DNA of 64,000 nucleotides from positions 186,001-250,000 of the forward strand of contig JAJOHG010000010.1 in NCBI GenBank assembly GCA_021029095.1, written 5' to 3'. The position numbers and the translations under genes are program-made. Positions 45,545 through 56,686 of the stretch are shown here, piece after piece. The DNA is from Phellopilus nigrolimitatus (lineage: Eukaryota; Basidiomycota; Agaricomycetes; Hymenochaetales; Hymenochaetaceae). Every line of letters begins with the position of its first letter. Positions within the stretch are counted from its first letter, which is position 1. The notes below the pieces were generated by a model. That model worked only from the letters and a program-made list of their open reading frames with translations, had not been told where the DNA came from and made no database searches.

Positions 45545-46364
45545 ATGCATTCGTCGGCGCTCCCATCTGAGGCCCATATAAAGGGGCTGGAATACCACGC
45601 GTTGAGGACGCTCGCAAGAGTGAGTCTCGCATCTCCGCCGCTGTCGCTGCTCGTTACTGATTAGTATGCAGATACACGGCTTGACAGCCACAGGGAAGCG
45701 GGAGGAAATCCGAGAGCGGTTGCTCCAATGGCGTGCGGAGTTCGGGTATGTTCTGGTTTTCCGTCTCGTGCTTATATATCGTATGTTGACGCCATTTTTA
45801 TGTCCGCCGTAGCCTCAAGGACAGCGTGGACGCCCATGTCCAAGGCTCCGACTCCAGTTCCGGGTCGGGGGGCTCCAAGGAGAATGTCGGAGGTATGCCC
45901 CAAGAACCCACCGCGCGGAAGCGCAAGGCTGAGGAATTGGCCACAGATAGTGAGTCTCTTCATCAGCGTCCACAATACACCTGCATTTCTGACATGTCAA
46001 TTTTCTGCGAGAAGACGTGCCAGAGGAACGTCAAAGGAAAAGGATCTTAGTCGACTCCGTTGTCATCAACACCGATGTGCTCCCGTCACCTTCGCCATCC
46101 CAGCCGGCGCAGCCACTTCCAACACTGCTGTCATCCTTGCCGGAGACGCCGCTGCCGTCATCGCCAATACTTTCACCGCCATTTCCGCTGCAGTGTCCTG
46201 GCATACCACAGCACCCACTACAGACGTGGGACACCATGTTCTTCATTCAGGATCCAGATGGATGTCTGGGGATTGTCAGGCCCGTTTCTGACTGGCAGAA
46301 GGGCCAGCGAACGAGTCGTCCGAGACGAAAGACAACTGATTACTCGAGACGATACCGACACTGA
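45545..46364 (+). CDS. Second SAP-domain protein, copy B
   Basis: Same exon lengths as 29207-30026, giving 211 residues. The SAP segment reads LRTLAR|IHGLTATGKREEIRERLL, with two conservative changes against copy A. The rest, including ARKRKAEEL and the Arg-rich tail, is almost unchanged. Intact, so both copies are probably expressed or very recently duplicated. Confidence 0.8.
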
Positions 46365-46570
46365 ATAGTGCCAGTGCCCGCTATAAGCCATGAGGTTGTT
46401 GTTATATCTCCGTCTCGGTCTCCATCGCTCATTCCGAGCCATTCTAACAGCAGTTAAGAGATGGGTGGTGGGCGATAAAAGCAGTGTTTTTGTATATATA
46501 TATTGTCATGTTGGTTCTTGTGCAAGAATGATTTAAGCAGCAGCGCTTGTTAAAATCAGATTGTGGCGAT

Positions 46571-46954
46571 TCATGAGCATGGCCGGAGACAGATTAGCCA
46601 CTCCATGAGCACTCGCACTATCATTTGAACGGCACAACACTCAAACCAGTCACCGAGCACCCAATGACTGTGTCGGTTGCACTCGCCCACCACTCGCATG
46701 CGGCAAGGTGGCCTCGCCCGAGAGAAGCAGCATAACGTTATCGTGCTATTCCACAAAGGTAATTGCTTTCGGAATAGCATAGGGCACCGGCTGTCAGTGT
46801 CCTTTGGACACCCAGGTCGCTTTCCCTTCAGCTCACGAGTCAAACGATATCCGCCTTTTCGACAAACAAAGAAATGACGATGGACTCTAGCTGAGGGCTT
46901 ACCTACGCCAAATACAAGAATACGCGGGCGCAAGTTTGAGGAATTGGCCGACAT
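46571..46954 (-). CDS. Unknown 127-residue ORF, copy B
   Basis: Duplicate of 30233-30616 with only a few substitutions and no frame change. No family recognised. Confidence 0.33.
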   Translation of the reverse strand: MSANSSNLRPRILVFGVGKPSARVHRHFFVCRKGGYRLTRELKGKRPGCPKDTDSRCPMLFRKQLPLWNSTITLCCFSRARPPCRMRVVGECNRHSHWVLGDWFECCAVQMIVRVLMEWLICLRPCS

Positions 46955-47344
46955 GGAAGGAGGAGTTAGGTGGACTGAGATGACTGGTGGGGATTTTAGC
47001 GATAGACGAGCAAATGATAATGGCCTTTTATGGAGGGTGAAGTTGAGCCTACAAGATTGAAGAGGGCTTCAAAGGAATCGATTAACTGAGCCTTCGTTGT
47101 ACCGGATCTCTATAGGATCCGTCGACACGCGTTTGATCGACGAAGGCGCTTTACAGTGTTCATGGTTGCGGATAGCTTGCCAACGAGCAGCATGAGTTGG
47201 ATGCTGGATGCTCGTTAGGTATTCTGGCCATGCGTTATGCAGAAAAAGACAATTAGCAGGAAGAACATCAGGAAAAGCCTACCCTGTCAAATCGCGCCAA
47301 ATCGCGCCAAATCGTTCAAATTCCTTCAAATTCCTTCAAATCCG

Positions 47345-47974
47345 CGTGGATGGGCATGGCAGCGGGCTAGAGAATGGCACACACCGGTACGGCATAGAGC
47401 GCGCAACAACGAACTGCAGCGCGAGCATGGCACCACGAACCCGCTATCGCTGGAGCGCCGGCTCAAGAGGCAGCGCTCACACGACGTGAACGTGAAGCCG
47501 CTTGGCGAGGGCGAGGGTGGTGTGGACGACCAAAACGCGTATGGACGTCGACATGCAGACTAACATGCAGATTGACCCGCAGGTACTGGATGATGACCAT
47601 GATAAGTTTGGCGTTATCGGGTCTACGTCTTCGTACCGCTTCGCGACGTTCGTGTTGAAGTCTGGCGACTCGATGAAACGCAGGAAGGATTCGTACTCCA
47701 TGATTTCAAGATGGGCCAGGCGAGTTCCAACTCGGGTTCGTCCTCTTCGGGATTGAACGCGTCGCAAGTCGGATTGACTTGAGGGGAAGAGATTCGTTGC
47801 AACTCGACAGCAGCTCAGCACTCGGCGACTCAAGGAAAAAACTCAAGCACGCAGCTTCTTGACGAACAAGATTAACAAGGTCGACCATGACCAATTTGAA
47901 AGGGGATGCGCCATTATAGTACGCACAAGGCAAGACACGTCAACAAAGACGGCTCCGATTCATTCATCTTGAGG
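47345..47974 (+). other. Possible exons of an unknown gene, copy B
   Basis: Counterpart of 31005-31632. A 10 bp extra repeat (AATCGCGCCA) near 47290 and a short deletion near 47785 differ from copy A, so frames upstream and in the middle do not agree between copies. Confidence 0.25.
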
Positions 47975-48498
47975 AAAATGACCAATAAACACTCTCAGGA
48001 CGCCAACTCCATCTAAAAAGGGCTGAACCTATTTTCCCCGCGATCGGGAGGGCGGCTGATAGAGCTCGATGGCTTTCAGTACTTTACTTCATTAGCTCCT
48101 CTGAGTGGCCGTGCTACGTCAAGTTAACTTCGATCCAGAAGTCTGTATTTTTATTTCAAGCACGAAGACGATAACAAGGACAGAGCATGTTATAAATTTA
48201 AGCGAACTAAGAATCGTAGTATCGAATGAATCTGATTCCAAAAAGAGCGAACTAGTACAAAACATGATAAGCACGAAAAGACCCATGGATCCTACAATAG
48301 AGGAGCATGTATAAGGCCATAGCCTATCGATACGTTAATGATTGCCACCAGGTCGAAGGAGGAACACTGCGCGAATCCGATCCATTACACGGTGAGGACC
48401 TTGTATCACTGCGATCGCGGTAGCTGTAAACGGGATGAGAGTCGCAGCGAGAACATACGGTTTCGCTGTGCAGACGACAACGAAATGAGCTTCCATTC

Positions 48499-49860
48499 TT
48501 AGGAGGGACGGCCTGAAAACGACTTACAAAGCAATTTCTTCGTTAAGTAGGAGATTTCTCTCATTACCGTGTAGATCTCCCTAGCCAGACGCCATGTAGC
48601 CCGCTCCTCGCGAGGTCGAAGGCGCCAGCGTGCGGAAACACCATTTACTCGTCCTTCAATGCGCTCGAATTGAATAAGGGCTTCTTCAGCTAGCAATCGT
48701 TTCGTTGGATCTTCCCGAGTCATAGCGTCAACGAGGGGTCTCATAAATTCAGCATTTGTGTATTTCTGAGGAGACAAGTTTATCATAAGCAAGTCGCAAA
48801 GCCGAGCGAGTTACGTTACATACGTCGAGAAAGGATTTCCTATATTGATTGCCCAGTGTGAAAACATCGACAGGGAATGGGTCATGGAACTCTAGATGTC
48901 CATCCAGCTCTGGAACATCTCTGTCGAGTCCGTCGATCCCATGGACAAGGTGAGGCTCGTTCGGGTCTTCAAAAATTGCCGAAATGCCGAAGTCCGCAAA
49001 ATAGTACCTAACGCTAGGGACATCGCTGCGATACTTGTAATCCGCTATATCCGAGGCATCAGGCAGTAGGAATTGCCAAGATGGATTGGGGTGAAAACCA
49101 TGAGGGTACATCGCATTCCCATCCATAAGGATGTTGTAATCAGATAGATCACTAAAGCCAGGACGAAATTTCTTCAAATTCAGATGTTGCTCAAATAGAT
49201 GCAGCTTACCGATGAGCTACACCGCGCCTATGTATGTACACCAATCCCTGAAAGGTGAATCAATCAGTAAAATTATGCATGTCAATATGTAACCTGCGCT
49301 CACTTCCAAGGTTTGCCGAGCAAAATCCAACAGTTCGGTCACGGAGTAGAATTCAGGACTATCAAAACTACGAAGCAGCGGCATGACAATATACTCCTGT
49401 TCGTTATCCGAGTTGTCTATGAGATGATCGATGATCGGAACACAGTGGTTCATAGGATCATTGAAAGATTCGGAGGTAGAGAACATCATCGCGATGCAAG
49501 CCTCTTCGCTGGAGACTTTTTTGATAGCCACTTGTACACCGTCACTTAACCGCGTCGCATCCGTGAGCACCCTCTCCTTTGTGAATATTAGGCGAAGGAA
49601 AAGTTATGATGAAGGCAGGGTCTTACCTTATTGTCGAGAACGTCTTCACAATCATAAACAGCCTTACCATTACTGTACCAAGATGGTGTCCATCCCGGCC
49701 TGAATCTAGGACGAAGACGGTATCCTTTCAACTCCAAAAATGCCGAACGATCTCTCCACCAGGCTTCATGGGTGTGTAGGTCTAGAGGAAATTGAGGTGT
49801 ATGCTTGTTCGATTCTGATGCGCGCGGGCCTGGAGACGTGGGCGTCCGAGGCTCAGACAT
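48499..49860 (-). CDS. Kinase-like 'WWRDR' protein, second type, copy B
   Basis: Near-identical duplicate of 32157-33518 with the same exon layout: MSEPRTPTSPGPRASESN start, EAWWRDRSAFLEL, GVQVAIKKVSS, HR|DLSDYNILMDG, YYFADFGISAIF, stop at 48499. A handful of residue changes, for example EEACIAMMF for REARIAMMF. Probably intact. Confidence 0.77.
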
Positions 49861-50400
49861 GAAAAGTATGACCTGAGTGCATGAGGGAAGAAAGCGATAG
49901 GATGATGATTGGGACAGGCCTAATGGTTGCTACACGCGCGACGAGTCACAGTTACGTATCTAAGAAGACAAGGTCGGTCAAGGTCGATCAAAGCCGGTGT
50001 TACCACGTGTACCCATAGGGACCTATGCGCGTGATCACCGTTAACAAAAACTCTGAAAGCAGGTTAGACAATACAAAAGCAAATTTGACAATACACGTAC
50101 TGCTTCGAGGATGAAACATTATCAAATTTTGAATTGCGTCTACATGTGTCCTGAGAAGTCACTGAAAAATACAAGACTGCATTCACCGTTACTCAACGGC
50201 ATTTCTGCTGGATAAAGATACGTCAGGAATCGTAATCTCCTTGGCAAGCGCACCCAACTACCGATGTTCCCATTCTCAGAAGATGAATTCAGGAGGTATC
50301 CCTATTGTGTGCTAAACTGGCGTTATCTCAGATAAATGCAGAAGGGTGGTCTCCCGAGGCGCACCTACTGATTTCTTCTTTATAGTCGGCCTCCGAGCTT
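49861..50400. other. Gap without gene, copy B
   Basis: Counterpart of 33519-33975. Small indels against copy A, including an extra ACGTCAGGAATCGTAATCTC-like insertion near 50220. Nothing coding seen. Confidence 0.4.
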
Positions 50401-51181
50401 CCTCAGTGCCTTGGGTCTTAGCTGGTCGAGTCAAATGCCGTGTTCGACCTCCTCCGAGAGTGAAACTTGAACGAGAGGCGTGATAGTGGTCCTCAATCTT
50501 GAGAGACGATCATCTTCCGAACATCCCTCAAGCTCGTATTCAACCGGCGCATCCCCGTCCACTTCGCTCTTAACCCACTCGCACGACGTCTCGCAAGTAA
50601 ACCTTGCTTGTTGTGTATCCTTCAGCGCTCGGTTTGTCTCCCTCCCTTTTTCCGGTTTTACCTGAGCGACTCGGATGGGACGTGAAGCATGAGGCTGCTC
50701 CGAAGAAGGGTTGGATTTCCAACAAGTATTATCTGCATGTATGCATTCGTATCGCTTTCTGCAGAGGATGGGCGCGCACGGGGATCGCAGATGGACGGAA
50801 GAGAAGCCGCAGAACGGCTAGGCAGCTGCGTAAACCCGCTCGTGGCCGCGTAGAATATCCCTGTGCGGAGGTTAGTCCAGGTTCACGTATGTACGCACAA
50901 GTACGTGTCAAATGCCTCTCGCGGATTACCCTGTCCCTCTTGGCTCTGCTCTATTTTCAGTCTACTGGCTCTGACGCGTTTTGTTTGAGCACTATCCTCG
51001 AAGAGGCGCCAATGCCGCCTCTCTCATCTGACTCAGACGTGGAGAATTCTAGCTGGCAGAATCTCAGTTGCAGTCTTAGCTTGAAACACGCTAGCAAAGC
51101 CCAAGCCGACTACGCGCTCGAAAGATGACGAAGAGTGCTCGGTCCGCCGCCATATCGCACGAGCTTCTCCGAAAGTTGGGC

Positions 51182-51583
51182 TCATTTCCAGTTCCAGCCT
51201 CGTTCGTAAACAAGTCCAGACTCGATATTTTGATTCAGTGTTTTCAGGGCGATCCATCCGACAATGCCTCGTCGTTGACCATCGAACAAACACGAGGGAG
51301 TCGGACGATTTCGCAGAACTGCAGCTTCATATCGTGTCAGAGTCCCGGCTCGGTGTGAGGTATGCCTAATTTCCTCGTAATGTCCCAGCCATTTCACGTG
51401 TAAGTAGGCCGAAGTCTGAGTAGCACAGTTTTCGTAGGGATAATCAGACAATATCTTTTTCCTCATCAGAATAGAAAAAGCAAAGGCGACGTAACACTGT
51501 TGATAAGCTTGAAACTCTTGCGTTGCAAAATACTTAGGCGGCACTTGAGAGGCGCAACAGAATGGTGGGTCCTTGAGGTGCAT
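51182..51583 (-). CDS. Unknown 133-residue ORF, copy B
   Basis: Duplicate of 34832-35233, open throughout, with about one residue changed. A plus-strand frame of 174 codons (50604-51128) lies just upstream and is broken in copy A. Function unknown. Confidence 0.3.
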   Translation of the reverse strand: MHLKDPPFCCASQVPPKYFATQEFQAYQQCYVAFAFSILMRKKILSDYPYENCATQTSAYLHVKWLGHYEEIRHTSHRAGTLTRYEAAVLRNRPTPSCLFDGQRRGIVGWIALKTLNQNIESGLVYERGWNWK

Positions 51584-52260
51584 CAGAATAAGCCGTAGGA
51601 AAAGAAAAGGGACTTACCGACAGGAGTCTATTCACCGTCAAGTCCTCTGATTTGTATTTCTTCAGTGGTTCCGTGTCTGTATCCGAATGCTCTGTAACAC
51701 ATCCGTATAAGTGTTGTTGTTGTTGCTGTCGTCGTAGACGAGCTCGATGACGACGTTCAGCTAGTTTCCATTTTTTGTAACGAGCGACGGCCTGAGAGCT
51801 TGGAGAATGAATTCCAAAGCTGATCCAGCAGAGCAAGTTAATACAACGATGCGAAGTAGTCGTCGAACGTTGGTGGGCGAGACACCGAAATCGTACGAGC
51901 ACCCGAGATAAATACAGGACATCCAGTACCAGATATCGTCTGCGCTGCAGATCTTAACGGCGGAAGTTACAGGAAGAGCGTCAAATGATGCATACAATCG
52001 GAAAAAGAGAAAAAAATGAAATGGCACATAAGTGCAGCTCTAGCCGATGCATACGACGTGCAAAGCAAGCTGCGAGCGCGAGGGTTTCGTGGCGACACGT
52101 GCCAACGTTGCCACGTTGCGCCTGAGTTCTCATTAAAGACTCAGTTTCATCTTCTTTCGCAACTCCATGATATTCTCAGCGCAACTTCAGTGCCAAAGTC
52201 GTGGCCGGCGAATACGTCGAGGCTACTCTAAAGAAGTACATGTCATTGGCAATACCCAAT

Positions 52261-52497
52261 ATGAGAATTCGACGGAGAAATAGGACATACTTCTGGTTGG
52301 CTGACTCGCAATGCTTTGCGATCAGTGATGGCGGAGGGTCCCTCGACACTGTAAATCGGTTCAAATTGTTTCCGAGTTCTGGTACACGAGTGTACTCGAT
52401 GCATGCAAAACGTCATGCTCGTTTGCGTATCTGTACCGCTAGTTGTGAGGTAGGCAGTAGTCTGCAGTCATCGGCATCACGAACCGTTCATATATGA
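52261..52497 (+). CDS. Diverged relative of the small 'TYFW.ADS' ORF, copy B
   Basis: Duplicate of 35900-36136; plus-strand frame with TYFWLADSQCFAI and a GGGS run. Confidence 0.28.
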   Translation: MRIRRRNRTYFWLADSQCFAISDGGGSLDTVNRFKLFPSSGTRVYSMHAKRHARLRICTASCEVGSSLQSSASRTVHI

Positions 52498-53050
52498 GAA
52501 GGTCGAGCTGGCTGACGATGAGGCGCCGCCGCACAGCGGCACTTTCGTATTCTTCGAAATCATAGTTGGAAATGGCCTCTCCGGCCGTTTCTCGATCTGA
52601 GAACAAATTTGCACTCAAAACGTGACAGATATGTATAGAGCTTACCTCGATCATGCAACCATGCGATGCGTGCCATGCCAGCCAAATCCACGCATCCTGA
52701 GCGAGTGACGATGCTAGCGATCCGGCACGGCGGCGCCCTCCGTGTCTCCAAATTGCAGCGCCTTTGCAATCGTGTGGTTCATCTCGTGGCCAGCTAACTA
52801 GCATAGCCCGTTTACCTATTAGACAAGCAATGAAGTCTGTAAACGAGAACGTACTTACCCTATATCCTGTGCCCATGCTCGTTACATGGCCTTGTCGAAA
52901 AAATCTTTATTTGACCTGCGAAACCCCCCAATAAACTTGTGCAGTATACTGTGAAACGAAAGCCAGCATACCTCAGGGCGTTCTAAAGCAAACTAACTGC
53001 CGTCCCTTGGCTGTTCGCAGATTCGCAATCTCGTCTGCGACGATGCCGAC

Positions 53051-53231
53051 GTTCGATCACACACACCAACGATCGATGGATTGAAGCCGCTCGAGTATAT
53101 CAGATTGTCTGCGCAAGCTTTTGGTTCTTACAGGCGCGTGAAGGTGAATTTGGCGAAGGAAGGCGAAAAAAGTCGTCGCCATTCATGGTGGTAATACTAA
53201 GAGACGATCGGCAAGTGCACGGATGAGTAAT
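53051..53231 (-). repeat. Breakpoint repeat at the right end of copy B
   Basis: Reverse complement of 37204-37366. It begins at the base where direct homology to copy A ends (GATGCCGACG at about 53042-53051). Confidence 0.75.
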
Positions 53232-53537
53232 GAATTGCGCGAGCCTGAAGCGGCACGTTAGGGTTGGCTAGGGTTGATGCAGATCCTCAGCCTACGTAGT
53301 AAATCATTGGTTGTTTTTCTTGATATCAAAACCCGTAGAGTGGTCATAACTCATCTTTGGCATAGGCAAAACAAATTCCTAACAATTCCAAATTGATTTG
53401 CTTTTGACTTGCTACAAGAGACTTGTCAATTGAGCTTGTGCTACCTACCCCAAAAGTAGACGAATGCAATCCGGCATCTCCCGAGTGTCTTGCTGGTCCC
53501 GCCATTGTCGCGAGTCGAAGACCATTGAAGGCGCTTG

Positions 53538-53697
53538 TCGGCACACCCCGAAAGCATTGAGGTTGGTGCTTGAAGATAGAGTTGCGTAGAAGATAAAGCT
53601 AGTAGGACTTATATTTCGAATCGGCACACCCCGAAAGCCTTGAAGCTGGTACTTGAATATAAAGTTGCCTAGAAGATAAAGTATTTATATTTCGAAA
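53538..53697 (+). repeat. Tandem direct repeat, two ~80 bp units
   Basis: Units 53538-53620 and 53621-53697 both start TCGGCACACCCCGAAAGC and end near TATATTTCGAA, with several differences between them. No gene overlaps it. Confidence 0.8.
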
Positions 53698-54136
53698 AAC
53701 GAGTCTCCAAGAAGGAACAAACCTCTAGTCCGATTCAAAGAGGAAGCGCTTAACTAATCTAATAAATAGCTACTAACTCGTGACCAGCGTTGCTTCTCGA
53801 GCTGAAACTTACCGGAGTATCAGCTGATCATCCGTAAATACATGGTACTTCTAGTGAATCCGACAAAACAAATTGACATTGAATTTTTGAGGCAGACCCG
53901 AGCGTTATTACTGGTAGCAGCTAGTGTCCAGCGAGCGATACTGAATGGATTTACGGACATGCGAGAGGGGAAAGTCCTACGATATGTTGGAAAGCTGTAC
54001 ATGCATGCAATTATAAGAATGGGCCAGTGGTAAATAAGATTCCACAAGTCAGGCTAAAATACAGCCACGGACCAATCTTGAGCAGCGGCTCGACTTTGCA
54101 GTAAGATTCGTATGGGAAAGACGAGGAAGAAATTAC

Positions 54137-56686
54137 TTAAACGACAATTACTTCCGTCGAGGTACGCTCTTGAGATTTTTGATTCGCAGAATTGTCGGCT
54201 TGGATCACTTCAGCCTGTGCTTGCCTGGCGGCAGCAGCAGCGGCGCGCATCCGTGCCACGATAGTGTTGGCTTCGATAGCGTAGTGAGACTTCTTCCGCA
54301 ATACTTCTCCGTACCGAAGGAAAATAAAAGGAATGGGAAGTAATCCCAGAGACAAGAAGCCAAACAGCGACACTGCATAGGGAAGTCAATAGGGAAGTCA
54401 TCATTCTGTGCTTTTCGTTCTAAACTTACCGCCCCATTTTGTGCCTAGATGCGAGATGATGGAGTGCGATGCAACCGGAAAGATCGATGCCACTAGCGAC
54501 CTCCAGAACGTATTGCATGCACTCGCGCTCGATGCGTAGATCGTATACGTTTGAGACAAGCTGCCGGTGACAATAGTTTAGCTTCGCGAATGAGTATGCG
54601 GCGGAGACAGGAAACTCACTAGGTCAAGAAAGTGTAAAAAATAATAAGAGTTGAAAAGCCGTATAGCGTGCCAGCAAGTGTCGGAACTATCCAGTGCGTT
54701 TCACCCCCACTTGACCTATAGATCTCAGTCAGAGGCATCCGATTAAGGCAGTAAAAGATTGAACAGTCTACCATGCGAACCAGAACATAGAAACGCGGGC
54801 ATGAGAAGACTGTCGAACATTTAAGTTTTAGAATCTCTGAAAAGAAAGTACGACTAATTTATATTCACCAAGCGAAAACTGCCAGCTTGAGGGCTGATTC
54901 CGGGCTTTCCGGAGCCTGGTTACCTGGTTGAATAAATTTAGGAACCTGAATCCGAGTAAAGATCCGGACAAGAAATCTGTAAGGCCAGGCAGCGAGCTGG
55001 AAGCCGATGACCATGGCAAAAAATGGGAGTCCAGTGAGCTGAAGAGCAAAGTGATTCTGAAATGGACGATTAGAATTATGAGTAAAAAAAATAAAAAATA
55101 TATACCTGCTCAAAGAAGACAACTGGGTATGTCTCAAAGAAAAAGCTGAGGTGTAGAATCAGCAGCGACAAACACAAATAATCTTGAATGTATTTACTAT
55201 GCAATGCCATACGCCAAGGAGGTCCAGATCGCGGCACCTTGAATGATGGGTTCACGCAAAAACATGGCTAACAAGAGGTAAGTAAATGTTCGATTTTACG
55301 CTCGTTGCCGTGCCAGCTTACCCGCGGGCCTTCCAATATGCGACGCGAAGAACTGTCGATTGGATTCATGCTTGAGTTCATGAGCTGCATATGCATTCAA
55401 GTTGCCTTCGCGCCGGAGTTGCTTCGAACGGCCGGCAAGGACAGTCGGACCGTGCGACTCAGGCAAAAGCCACACAACGGGGAGAAGACATAACACATAG
55501 AAGAAGTAAACGCGTAGCAGCCAAATTCTACGCTAGTTTGAGAAGAAGATCTTAGAAAGAGTAAAACCGACACATACTGTGAAAAAGCGTTCGCGGAGAC
55601 GAAAAATCCAAGTGGGAGAGCTATGCACGGTCCGGCTGAGATCGCTGCAGCACTAAGGTTGAATGTTTTGGTCAATGAGAACACAACGATTTATAATGAA
55701 CGCACTATAGCGCAATGGCTTCATACACAATTAGATGCAGACTTCAGCGGAGAAGAAAACTGACATACCTTTGGCCTGCCCTTGCATGTCGACAATGTTG
55801 AACATGCTGGATTTGTAACATTGTAACAATTTATTGAAACGAATTAAAACAAAACCCACTCAGACATAATCCCTCCGCCACTAGCGAATACGCAGCTTGT
55901 CAGAAAATACGGAGCAGCCAACATTGAAAAGGACTCACTTATTGATGGCACATGCCGCAGCGCAGCCGGAAAAAAACCGAACTTGAACATCATATACGAA
56001 GGTGGCATAAGATTCTGCAAGAAAGAAAGAAAGACAGAAGTCCTCACAGACTATGATCACAGCGATATTATCGACCCATGCATCTATAGCGCACATCACT
56101 ATGAAATTCGTTTTAAATGGATTTCAGTGACTGAAAACAACAATAAGCTTGCCTACAAGCATCGGCCAAGATATCCTATACGGGAGTTGCCTGCCGAACA
56201 TCTCGCTAAGAGGACCTGTTTCGTTTCGATGTGCGCCTTAGTCTTGTCACGACGCATAGTGCTGAAGACCTTACCCCCTAAACATACTCTCAACTCGAAG
56301 CTCTGTCATAACAAAGTGGATGAAACTCACAAAATAAAGGTCCGAAAGAAAATCCAAGGACGTAAACAGTCAAACCGGAGCTGGCGGTAACAGCATTGAC
56401 ACCATAGCGCGCTATTATCTGTAATTCTGCTGCAGCCTATGCAAAAAAAATACCCGTCAAGGCGGGCGTCCTCAAATGTTGTACAAAAGCTCACGTAGAA
56501 TGAGGATCCAAATACCCTGCAGAGAGATCAACATAAGACGCATGGAAAAGAGAGCTCAAGGACTCACGCAGAGAATGCCAGAAGGCAAATCAGGAGAACG
56601 ACGAGCTTCTTTTTTCACGATGTCCAGTTTTTGGAGTCTTCCGGGTCATTTTTGGAGAACGTCACAATGTCAGAATTGAGAGGCAT
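54137..56686 (-). pseudogene. MFS transporter (DHA1/TPO-like), probably disrupted
   Basis: Multi-exon major facilitator gene. N to C: MPLNSDIVTFSKNDPEDSKN then WTS followed by an in-frame TGA and KKKLVVLLICLLAF (first TM); AAELQIIARYGVNAVTASSG and LTVYVLGFSFG; AAAISAGPCIALPLGFFVSA; the central loop LLPESHGPTVLAGRSKQLRR with HELKHESNRQF; LQLTGLPFFAMVIGFQL; and the C-terminal FGFLSLGLLPIPFIFLRYG followed by a cytosolic Ala/Gln-rich tail, stop at 54137. The ordering fits drug/polyamine proton antiporters of the DHA1 type. The TGA lies between the conserved cytosolic motif and TM1 and no intron removes it cleanly, so the gene may be dead. The annotation as a pseudogene rests on that single codon. 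Confidence 0.65.

Larger units (their letters stand above)
38695..53050. repeat. Segmental duplication, copy B (about 14 kb, reduced)
   Basis: Direct, shortened duplicate of 7435-36661. It lacks the A-specific 7452-8222 and 8369-11013 insertions and the blocks 11608-15621 and about 17670-26340. It carries its own insertions at 38747-39054 and 42381-43165. The junction replacing the 4 kb block reads GAGCGAGTGCGATC at about 39800-39813 and keeps only a 1-2 base overlap. Confidence 0.85.
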
